From Enterobacter cancerogenus (GTDB lineage Bacteria > Pseudomonadota > Gammaproteobacteria > Enterobacterales > Enterobacteriaceae), in contig NZ_CP077290.1 of assembly GCF_019047785.1 (NCBI RefSeq), positions 186,001 through 250,000 on the forward strand: a DNA stretch of 64,000 bases, read 5' to 3'. The notes under the pieces are model-generated. The model did not search any database. It was not told where the DNA came from and worked only from the letters and a program-made list of their open reading frames with translations. Made by a program: the position numbers and the translations under genes. Of this stretch, positions 54,694 to 64,000 are shown piece after piece (the stretch's first letter is position 1; the number at the start of each line of letters is the position of its first letter).

Positions 54694-55362
54694 ATGCTTG
54701 ATTTGGATCATTTAGAAAAGGCACAACGAATCAGTCTGACTATGCAAGTTGAGATCAGTTTGAAAGGGGCATTAATTACCGGCTCCCTCAAACCTGGCGC
54801 ACGGCTGATCACCAAAGAAATTGCAGATAAACTAGGCACCAGCATTACGCCGGTGCGTGAGGCGCTTTTGCGGCTGGTCTCCGCAGGGGCACTGCATGCC
54901 ACGCCAGCACAGGCTTTTCTGGTGCCGGAAGTGACGCTCGAACGCTACAAAGAGATCAATACCATCAGAAAGCAGCTGGAGCCGATGGCTGTCGCTGCTG
55001 CCTGTGGTCACATGTCTGAAGCCAAAGTGAATGCGTTACGTGAAATGTCAGAAGCTTTTCATGAGGCCATGCGGCAGGGCAATGTGCAGCGTGCGCTGCA
55101 CGCTAACCGCGTATTTCGTTTCAGCCTCTATCAGTACGCTGAAATGCCAACGCTGAGCGCGCTTATTGAGCAACTGTGGGTGCGCATCGGGCCGTGCATT
55201 AACTATTTGCATGACGAGTTCAAGGACGTTCCGGTTGACACTTACCACTATGCGGAGCTGCTTGACGCCCTTGAGCGAAAAGATGTCGTCGCCAGCCAAA
55301 AAGCGATCGATAAATTGATTGATGAAGCGGATGCACTTTTACAGCGGCAATATTTTAGCTAG
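54694..55362 (+). CDS. mcbR: FadR-type GntR regulator McbR
   Basis: ATG 54694 (MLDLDHLEKAQRISLTM...) follows GGAAGTG. The 222-residue protein has a winged helix (LITKEIADKLGTSITPVREA) and an all-helical FCD domain. It is homologous to E. coli McbR (YncC), which represses mcbA (ybiM) and affects colanic acid and biofilm. The position between curA and yncD is as in E. coli, although the C-terminal domain is fairly diverged. Confidence 0.85.
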   Translation: MLDLDHLEKAQRISLTMQVEISLKGALITGSLKPGARLITKEIADKLGTSITPVREALLRLVSAGALHATPAQAFLVPEVTLERYKEINTIRKQLEPMAVAAACGHMSEAKVNALREMSEAFHEAMRQGNVQRALHANRVFRFSLYQYAEMPTLSALIEQLWVRIGPCINYLHDEFKDVPVDTYHYAELLDALERKDVVASQKAIDKLIDEADALLQRQYFS

Positions 55363-55516
55363 GGAATTATCGGGTCAAGAGTCTATTTTATATTCAACAC
55401 ATTTATTTGATGAATAATTCCCGGGGCATTTCGCCACCGGGAATACGCATTTCTAAATCCATTCGAGAATCAGGCTCGCCAATAACGCAGGTTAAATGGC
55501 GAGGCCGAATCATTGT

Positions 55517-57631
55517 TTATTCAAACCGGTAAGACACCGACAATCCTACGCCATAGTTACGACCCGGAGCAGGTTCGTAATAACGCCCGTTAGATTCATT
55601 GACGATCACCGATCCGGCATACTCTTTGTCGAACAGGTTGTCGATGCGACCAAAGACGTCCATACCCCAGTTACCGTAGTTAAACTTATACCCGGTGTTC
55701 AACCCGACGACCGTATACGATGGCGCTTTCGCCGTGTTTTCGTCGTCCGCCATAATATCGCTCATATACCGCACGTCGGTACCGGCGTACCAGCCATCCT
55801 CCGGCTGCCAGCCGAACGCGGCGTAACCCATATTACGGGCGATCCCCGGCATCCGGTTGCCGTTACAGTCTCCCTCGCTGCACACGTTAGTGCGGTAGGT
55901 GGCATCGAGATAAGTCCACGCCATTTTCAGTTTCCAGTTTTCGGCGAACTGCTGGTCGAGCGAAACCTCCACACCCTGACGTCGGGTTTTACCGGCATTT
56001 TTATAGCTGGTGCGCCCGCCCGCGCTGGAATCCACCACGATCTCATCGTCGGTGTCGGTGCGGAACAGCGCCGCCGTCAGCAAGCCATTGCCGATGCGGG
56101 TTTTACTGCCCACTTCATAGGTGTTGTTGGTTGAGGGTTGCAGACCAATGTTCAGGCCACCCTGGTTATCCGGACGATAGGAAAGCTCGTTGATGGTCGG
56201 CGTTTCAAAGCCACGACCGGCTGCGGCATACAGGTTCCACGCGTCGGTCACGGCGTATTTCACCGCACCAGCCGGGAGCCATTTGTGGTAGCTCGCGTCA
56301 CCGCTGTCATCGCCGTTTTGCGGGGTAACATAGTGGTCATTCGAGTCGAACCAGACCGAGCTGTAGCGCACGCCCGCATCCACCGAGAGTTTCTGCGTCA
56401 GCTGCCAGCGGGTTTGCAGGTAAGGGTCAACGTTCCACATTAAATTGCGTTCGTTGCGGCGCTTGTCGCCTTTGACGCCGTAATCCGGCACACCGTTATG
56501 CATCACGAAGTTCTCGTAGCCGCGACGATCTTCGCTAAGGTTTTCATAGTTCAGGCCGGTGGTGAAAGTGACCGGCACCAGCAGTTCACCACGGTGGGTC
56601 CAGCGGGTGTCGATACCCTGATAGTGGCGCTGCATATCAATCACGCCGCCGGAGTGGGTGGGCCTCAGCTGCGGCTGGTAAGGAATCGACTGATACTGCG
56701 TCATCTCGCGCTCACCGGCGTACATCATCACGCTGAGATCGTCCTGCTCGCTCATCTGGCGGTCATAGCGTAGCCCGGCCTGGGTCTGCTTGATGGTTTT
56801 GCGCGTGTTAAACGCATCGCCGCGCGGCGACTGGCGCGGATCGTTTTGCCACTCCTGATAGCTCAGCCCGCCCGGATCGTTGGCTTTCATGTCCACGCTG
56901 TTAAAGATCAGCGTCAGCTTGCTGACGTCATCAATGCGCACGCCAAGTTTAGCGTTGGCAAGGTTTTTACGCGCGCCGCTGTGGTCGCGATAGCCTTTGG
57001 TGGTGAAGCGGGTGGTTGAGACGGTGTAATCCACATCGCCCGCGTGCGTCCCGTCGCCCATTGCGCCGGTCGCCTTCATGCCGTAGCGCCAGGTACCGTA
57101 GCTGCCATAGTAGCTGCTGGCTTCAATGGTTGGCGGCTGCTGTCCGGTTTGGGTGTTGATATTAATGACGCCGCCAGAGGCGTTTCCGTACAGGGCCGAG
57201 AAGGGGCCGCGAAGCACTTCAACGCTCTCCACGCTGGAGAGATCGATGTTTGAGGTCTGGCCCTGACCGTCGGGCATGGTCGCCGGAATACCGTCCACAT
57301 ACATGCGGATACCACGCACGCCGAACGTTGAGCGTGCGCCAAAGCCGCGCATCGAAAGCTGAAGATCCTGCGCATAGTTCTGACGGTTCTGAACCTGTAG
57401 CCCCGGCACGCTGCCGAGCGATTCAGACAGGTTAATGCGCGGCGCGGCGTGACGCATATCATCGCCGTTCACCACGCTTACGGCCGCAGGCGTATCAAGC
57501 TCGGAGACGGTCTGAGGGGTCGCGCTGACGATCATGGTCTGTTCCTCTGCGGCCCCGGCGCTCAGCGGGCCAAACGTGACGGGAACCAACAACAGCGGGA
57601 GCGTTGCCCTACGGGCAGAAATGATTTTCAT
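55517..57631 (-). CDS. yncD: TonB-dependent receptor YncD (PqqU)
   Basis: The 704-residue outer-membrane receptor has a signal peptide ending in SAGA. Its TonB box-like segment is EQTMIVSA. The plug contains LSMRGFGARSTFGVRGIRMY and VEVLRGPFSALYGNASGGVI, and the barrel ends in SYRFE. It is close to E. coli YncD, reported to take up pyrroloquinoline quinone (PqqU). It is divergent from yncE, with a Fur-like box between them. Confidence 0.93.
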   Translation of the reverse strand: MKIISARRATLPLLLVPVTFGPLSAGAAEEQTMIVSATPQTVSELDTPAAVSVVNGDDMRHAAPRINLSESLGSVPGLQVQNRQNYAQDLQLSMRGFGARSTFGVRGIRMYVDGIPATMPDGQGQTSNIDLSSVESVEVLRGPFSALYGNASGGVININTQTGQQPPTIEASSYYGSYGTWRYGMKATGAMGDGTHAGDVDYTVSTTRFTTKGYRDHSGARKNLANAKLGVRIDDVSKLTLIFNSVDMKANDPGGLSYQEWQNDPRQSPRGDAFNTRKTIKQTQAGLRYDRQMSEQDDLSVMMYAGEREMTQYQSIPYQPQLRPTHSGGVIDMQRHYQGIDTRWTHRGELLVPVTFTTGLNYENLSEDRRGYENFVMHNGVPDYGVKGDKRRNERNLMWNVDPYLQTRWQLTQKLSVDAGVRYSSVWFDSNDHYVTPQNGDDSGDASYHKWLPAGAVKYAVTDAWNLYAAAGRGFETPTINELSYRPDNQGGLNIGLQPSTNNTYEVGSKTRIGNGLLTAALFRTDTDDEIVVDSSAGGRTSYKNAGKTRRQGVEVSLDQQFAENWKLKMAWTYLDATYRTNVCSEGDCNGNRMPGIARNMGYAAFGWQPEDGWYAGTDVRYMSDIMADDENTAKAPSYTVVGLNTGYKFNYGNWGMDVFGRIDNLFDKEYAGSVIVNESNGRYYEPAPGRNYGVGLSVSYRFE

Positions 57632-57776
57632 GAAATAAACCGGTTATGAAAGAAAACGAACCAAATGGAACATGTGCATACATGTTAAATCTTTTGTAAA
57701 TCTTTTGAAAACTATAACCGCACGTTGCGTTAATGGAAGGGCAGAGAGGAAAGAAAAACTCCACATTTAACAAATT

Positions 57777-57795
57777 AATGATTACTATTCTCATT
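57777..57795. promoter_or_regulatory. Probable Fur box between yncD and yncE
   Basis: AATGATTACTATTCTCATT resembles the Fur consensus, with matching ATGATTA and CATT arms. In E. coli yncE is iron- and Fur-regulated, which fits this position about 78 bases before the yncE start. Confidence 0.6.
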
Positions 57796-57872
57796 AAAAA
57801 TGGACAAAGCCACGACTTTGTCCCCCGGAAGCGATGTCAGCAGTACACACTCTTTTTTAAAAAGGAATTGTT

Positions 57873-58934
57873 ATGTCTTTACGTCATCTGTGCTCACCGC
57901 GCCTGAAAAATTCTCTGCTGTTAAGTTCGTTACTCCTTGCCGGAGCGTTCCAGGCGCACGCCGCCGACGACATGCTGCGTAAGGCTGTGGGTAAGGGTGC
58001 TTACGAAATGGCGGTGAGCCAGCAGGAGAATGCGCTGTGGGTTGCGACGTCGCAAAGCCGCAAGCTCGACAAGGGCGGCGTGGTCTATCGACTGGATCCG
58101 GTTACGCTGGAAGTGACGCAGGCCATTCATAACGATCTCAAACCGTTTGGCGCCACCTTCGACAAATCCACCCAGACCCTGTGGTTCGGCAACACCACCA
58201 GTAGCGCCGTGACGGCCATTGACGCGAAAACGGGCGACGTGAAAGGGCGTCTGGTGCTGGATGACCGCAAGCGTAGCGAAACGGTTAAACCGCTTCAGCC
58301 GCGCCAGCTGGTTGCCGATGACACCACCCATACCGTTTACATCACCGGTGTCGGCAAAGAGAGCGTGATCTGGGTAGTCGACGGCGCCACGCTGAAACTG
58401 AAAGAGACCATCGCCAATACGGGCACTTACGGTACTGGCCTGGCGCTGGATGCGCAGGCGAAACGTCTGTACACCACTAACGGCGACGGCGAGTTGCTGA
58501 CGATTGATACCGCGACCAACAAAATCCTGAGCCGTAAGAAGTTGCAGGACGACGGCAAAGAACACTTCTATCTGAATCTGAGTCTTGATACCGCAGGCCA
58601 ACGCGCGTTTGTGACTGATTCAAAGCAGCCTGAAGTGCTGGTGGTGAGCCTGAAAGACGGAAGCGTTGTCGAGAAAATCGCCGCGCCGGAATCGCTGGCG
58701 GTGCTGTTCAACCCGGCGCGCAATGAGGCGTACGTGACCCATCGCGAAGCGGGCAAGGTCAGCGTGATTGACGCGAAAACCTACAAAGTAACGAAAACCT
58801 ATGATACGCCGGTCTACCCGAACAGCCTGGCGCTGTCTGCCGACGGTAAAACGCTGTATGTGACGGTGAAGCAGAAATCGACTCGCCAGCAGGAAGCAAC
58901 CCAACCTGACGATGTCATTCGTATCGCGCTGTAA
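57873..58934 (+). CDS. yncE: Periplasmic beta-propeller protein YncE
   Basis: The 353-residue precursor has a signal peptide ending QAHAA. It matches E. coli YncE throughout, a seven-bladed propeller that binds single-stranded DNA in vitro. Its physiological role is unknown. Blade repeats include LWFGNTTSSAVTAIDAKTG and AYVTHREAGKVSVIDAKTY. AAAGGAATTGTT precedes the ATG. It pairs with yncD in a divergent arrangement, as the YncE-like gene at 28778 pairs with the FhuE-like receptor. Confidence 0.94.
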   Translation: MSLRHLCSPRLKNSLLLSSLLLAGAFQAHAADDMLRKAVGKGAYEMAVSQQENALWVATSQSRKLDKGGVVYRLDPVTLEVTQAIHNDLKPFGATFDKSTQTLWFGNTTSSAVTAIDAKTGDVKGRLVLDDRKRSETVKPLQPRQLVADDTTHTVYITGVGKESVIWVVDGATLKLKETIANTGTYGTGLALDAQAKRLYTTNGDGELLTIDTATNKILSRKKLQDDGKEHFYLNLSLDTAGQRAFVTDSKQPEVLVVSLKDGSVVEKIAAPESLAVLFNPARNEAYVTHREAGKVSVIDAKTYKVTKTYDTPVYPNSLALSADGKTLYVTVKQKSTRQQEATQPDDVIRIAL

Positions 58935-58957
58935 TGTGGGTATTGCCCGGTGGCGCT

Positions 58958-59576
58958 GCGCTTACCGGGCCTACAAAACCGTGAACCGCAGGCCGGGTAA
59001 GGCGAAGCCGCCACCCGGCTTTTTTATTATCGTGACGTCTCTTCAACCAGCGGACGGTCATGCTGGTCAACATCATGATGAACCGGCACGGTGCTGTGAA
59101 TTTCGTTAATGCGCTTACCGGGCCGACAAAACCGTGAACCTTAGGCCGGGTAAGGCGAAGCCGCCACCCGGCTTTTTTATTATCGTGACGTCTCTTCAAC
59201 AAGCGGGCGATCATGCTGGTCCTCATCATGATGAACCGGCACGTTGCTGTGAATTTCGTTCACCCGCTTACCGGGCCTACAAAGCCGTGAACCGTAGGCC
59301 GGGTAAGGCGCAGCCGCCACCCGGCTTTATTATTATCGTGATGTCTCTTCAACCAGCGGGCGGTCATGCTGGTCAACATCATGATGAACCGGCGCGGTGC
59401 TGTGAATTTCGTTAACGCGCTTACCGGGCTTACAAATCCGTGAACCGTAGGCCGGGTAAGGCGAAGCCGCCACCCGGCTTTTTTATTATCGTGATGTCTC
59501 TTCAACCAGCGGGCGGTCATGCTGATCATCATCATGATGAACCGGCGCGGTGCTGTGAATTTCGTTAACGCGCTTA
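58958..59576. repeat. Four 153-bp tandem units made of REP DNA and the ansP 3' end
   Basis: The sequence GCGCTTAC recurs at 58958, 59111, 59264 (as CCGCTTAC), 59417 and 59570, exactly 153 bp apart. Each unit has a REP pair (about 65 bp), then a copy of the last 85-90 bp of ansP (codons for [20 protein letters not shown] and the stop). The last copy is the real ansP end. The eight-base GCGCTTAC is present both in ansP and in REP, so the array probably arose by slippage or unequal exchange at this short homology. Because 153 is a multiple of three, long false reading frames run through it. Confidence 0.92.
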
Positions 59577-60982
59577 CGCACGCCAAACCAGCCGATAATC
59601 AGTACAACGGCTAACACCGGAATGGTCGCGATGGTGTATGTACCGTTCGGGTAGTCAAACGCCATTAGCACCAGCACGCTGAACAGGAACAGCAGGGTCA
59701 GCCAGGATGTCACCGGCGCACCCGGCAGCTTAAAGCTCACCTCGGCGGCTTTCCCTTCTTTAATCGCTTTGCGCAGACGCATCTGGCAAACCACGATAAA
59801 GGCCCAGGAGGCGATGATGCCCAGCGCGGCCACGTTCAGGACAATCTCAAACACCTGAGACGGCACCAGATAGTTCAGGAACACGCCAAAGACATACACC
59901 ACCAGCGTGGCGAGGATACCGGCGTACGGCACCTGCTGCTTGCTCATCTTCGACATGAATTTCGGCGCGGAGCCGCCCATGGACATCGAGCGCAGAATAC
60001 GGCCAGTCGAGTAGAGGCCGGAGTTCAGGCTGGAGAGGGCGGCGGTCAGTACCACGATATTCATGATACTGCCCACGTACGGCACGCCAAGCTTAGAGAA
60101 GAAGGTCACAAACGGGCTTTGTCCCGCCTGATAGGCATTCCACGGCAGCAACAGTACCAGCAGCACCACGGAGCCAACGTAGAACAGACCAATACGCCAG
60201 ATCACGCTGTTGATCGCTTTTGGCACCATGGTCTGCGGATCTTTACACTCGCCAGCGGCGGTGCCGACCAGCTCAATAGAAGCAAAGGCGAACACCACGC
60301 CCTGAACCAGCACCAGTGCGGGCAGCAGGCCGTGCGGGAAGAAGCCGCCGTTATCGGTGATGAGGTGGAAGCCCGTGGCGTTGCCGTCCAGGGGTTTACC
60401 CGTGCCGAGGAACACCGTACCGACCACCAGGAAGATTACGATCGCCAGCACTTTCACCAGTGCAAACCAGAACTCCATCTCGGCGAACCACTTCACGCCG
60501 ATCATGTTCATGGTACCGACAATCGCCAGCGCGCCGAGGGCAAAGACCCACTGCGGTACGTCGCCAAACGCGCCCCAGTAGTGCATGTACAGCGCAACCG
60601 CGGTGATATCCACGATCCCGGTCATCGCCCAGTTAACGAAATACATCCAGCCCGCCACGTAGGCGGCTTTTTCACCGAGGAATTCGCGGGCGTAAGAGAC
60701 GAAGCTGCCGCTGGAGGGGCGATGCAGTACCAGTTCGCCCAGCGCGCGGAGTATGAAGAAAGAGAAGATCCCGCACACCAGATAAACCAGTGCGAGAGCA
60801 GGGCCAGCCATCTGAAGACGTGCGCCAGCACCCAAAAACAGACCCGTACCGATAGCGCCGCCGATGGCAATCATTTGAACCTGACGGTTGCCCATCGCCT
60901 TGTGGTAGCCCTCTTCGTGAGAGTTCAACCAGCGACGTTTCGCAGCGTGATGTTCGGCCGCGCTTTTATTGCTTGTTTTCAT
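59486..60982 (-). CDS. ansP: L-asparagine permease AnsP
   Basis: The 498-residue, 12-helix amino-acid/proton symporter of the APC family matches E. coli AnsP. Marks are [17 protein letters not shown] at the first helix and [20 protein letters not shown]. Its C-terminal tail ([18 protein letters not shown]) is His/Asp-rich. The 3' end of the gene is copied three more times in the downstream array. The start is ATG 60982 with AGGTAACTC upstream. Confidence 0.96.
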   Translation of the reverse strand: MKTSNKSAAEHHAAKRRWLNSHEEGYHKAMGNRQVQMIAIGGAIGTGLFLGAGARLQMAGPALALVYLVCGIFSFFILRALGELVLHRPSSGSFVSYAREFLGEKAAYVAGWMYFVNWAMTGIVDITAVALYMHYWGAFGDVPQWVFALGALAIVGTMNMIGVKWFAEMEFWFALVKVLAIVIFLVVGTVFLGTGKPLDGNATGFHLITDNGGFFPHGLLPALVLVQGVVFAFASIELVGTAAGECKDPQTMVPKAINSVIWRIGLFYVGSVVLLVLLLPWNAYQAGQSPFVTFFSKLGVPYVGSIMNIVVLTAALSSLNSGLYSTGRILRSMSMGGSAPKFMSKMSKQQVPYAGILATLVVYVFGVFLNYLVPSQVFEIVLNVAALGIIASWAFIVVCQMRLRKAIKEGKAAEVSFKLPGAPVTSWLTLLFLFSVLVLMAFDYPNGTYTIATIPVLAVVLIIGWFGVRKRVNEIHSTAPVHHDDDQHDRPLVEETSR

Positions 60983-62390
<1,408 letters not shown>

Positions 62391-62391
62391 G

Positions 62392-63309
<918 letters not shown>

Positions 63310-63393
63310 TCATAGTTCCTTTTTGATTATGCACTCTAATTCGCGCCTGCGCTTTGCGCTACTGTTACCTCAACAGCTAAAAAGGAGACAACG

Positions 63394-63792
63394 ATGAAGA
63401 TTATCCGCAGTGGTTCATTACCTTCCGCGAAGGGGCCGGAAGCCTGGTTTACCGGTACCGTACGCATTGACGCCCCGTTCCAGGCAACCGAACCGGCAAA
63501 AGTGGGCGGCGCAACGGTGACGTTCGAGCCGGGTGCGCGCACCGCCTGGCACACGCATCCGCTCGGGCAGACGCTGATCGTCACCCAAGGGCGCGGCTGG
63601 CTGCAGGCGTGGGGAGAAGAGGCCGAGCCGCTAAACCACGGCGATATCGCCTGGATCGAGCCAGGGGTAAAACACTGGCACGGTGCCTGCGCCGAAACAG
63701 CAATGACCCATATTGCGATTGCCGAATCGGTTAACGGCAGCCCGGTGGAATGGCTGGAAAAAGTCACCGACGAACAGTACCCCGGGGCCTGA
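63394..63792 (+). CDS. Small cupin-domain protein
   Basis: The 132-residue single cupin has both metal-binding motifs: the first [20 protein letters not shown], with two His and a Gln, and the second [17 protein letters not shown]. It resembles cupins encoded next to carboxymuconolactone decarboxylase-like and aldo/keto reductase genes. AAAAGGAGAC precedes the ATG. No reaction can be assigned; metal-dependent isomerase or dioxygenase activity is possible. Confidence 0.85.
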   Translation: MKIIRSGSLPSAKGPEAWFTGTVRIDAPFQATEPAKVGGATVTFEPGARTAWHTHPLGQTLIVTQGRGWLQAWGEEAEPLNHGDIAWIEPGVKHWHGACAETAMTHIAIAESVNGSPVEWLEKVTDEQYPGA

Positions 63793-63939
63793 CCACCGAC
63801 GGGAAAAACCGCCAAGGCCTTATTCTTTGCATGGTTTTGTATATCTGATTTCCGGCAAACCAAATGTAAATTAATTGTTTCTCAGCGATGAAATACGCCT
63901 TTAATAATGACGGCATGTTAAGTCAAACGAGAAGCGAAC

Positions 63940-64000
63940 ATGTCCTGGCGAATCAGCATTCTGGATAAAAGCCCCGTTGCGGAAAATGAAACGGCCGCCG
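63940..64000 (+). CDS. Luciferase-like monooxygenase (LLM family), 5' end only
   Basis: The gene starts at ATG 63940 behind GAGAAGCG and runs off the window. The visible MSWRISILDKSPVAENETAA matches the N-terminus of MsnO8-type flavin-dependent LLM oxidoreductases (typical beginning RISILDxSPV). Only 20 codons are seen. Confidence 0.6.
   Translation, partial: MSWRISILDKSPVAENETAA

Noticed and set aside
58958..59576. Regular repeat array considered as CRISPR
   Set aside because: The units are 153-bp direct tandem copies without unique spacers and no cas genes are present.
59134..59586. Two ORFs (93 and 108 residues) with internal repeats across the tandem array
   Set aside because: The 153-bp unit is a multiple of three, so frames stay open by arithmetic; the content is REP DNA and ansP copies.

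Overview
The window reads as chromosome of a member of the Enterobacteriaceae, most likely Enterobacter or a close relative (inference from gene content and protein similarity to E. coli K-12 families; there is no rRNA or tRNA here to confirm it). Much of it follows blocks of E. coli gene order: zntB-fnrS-dbpA-ttcA; ompN-micC-nifJ-ydbJ-hslJ; ydcR-ydcSTUV-patD; ortT; ydcY-ydcZ-mnaT; curA-mcbR-yncD-yncE-ansP. Accessory DNA is inserted between these blocks.

Layout. 1-4.1 kb: zinc transporter ZntB, the anaerobic small RNA FnrS, RNA helicase DbpA and tRNA thiolase TtcA. 4.1-6.7 kb: a degraded insertion next to the 5' end of ttcA, with a frameshifted phage integrase, a 75-bp UmuC fragment, a lipoprotein, a small membrane protein and an acetyltransferase. 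6.7-11.5 kb: a YbdG-type MscS channel, tiny Pro/Asp-rich proteins, LexA-controlled umuDC, a GFA-family protein and a KTSC protein. 11.6-20.3 kb: porin OmpN, MicC sRNA, pyruvate:flavodoxin oxidoreductase, HslJ, and a cyanide-insensitive-type bd oxidase operon (cioAB plus DUF2474). 20.7-28.0 kb: a cold-shock small protein, the MocR regulator YdcR, and the YdcSTUV/PatD polyamine/GABA operon.

28.1-42.5 kb is an insertion between patD and ortT, genes that are adjacent in E. coli. It holds a lipoprotein, a YncE-like propeller divergent from a FhuE-like siderophore receptor broken by an amber codon, a formate dehydrogenase H in which selenocysteine is replaced by cysteine behind a sigma-54 promoter, a class II microcin locus, and a yoaG-yeaR-yeaR operon with an NsrR site. 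The microcin locus is the most notable system. It encodes two microcin V-like double-glycine precursors that share leader and N-terminal half but have different C-termini. It also has one intact Cvi-like immunity gene, a second immunity gene reduced to a frameshifted remnant, a CPBP (CAAX-type) membrane protease, and the CvaA/CvaB export proteins. Both microcin units start from homologous promoters carrying a CRP-like site about 60 bp from a Fur-like box, which suggests joint control by carbon and iron supply.

42.7-64 kb: orphan toxin OrtT, srfABC, a dipeptide-binding protein, the ydcY-to-ansP block, a 153-bp tandem array that copies the 3' end of ansP together with REP DNA, and finally an aldo/keto reductase, a LysR regulator, a cupin and the start of a luciferase-like monooxygenase.
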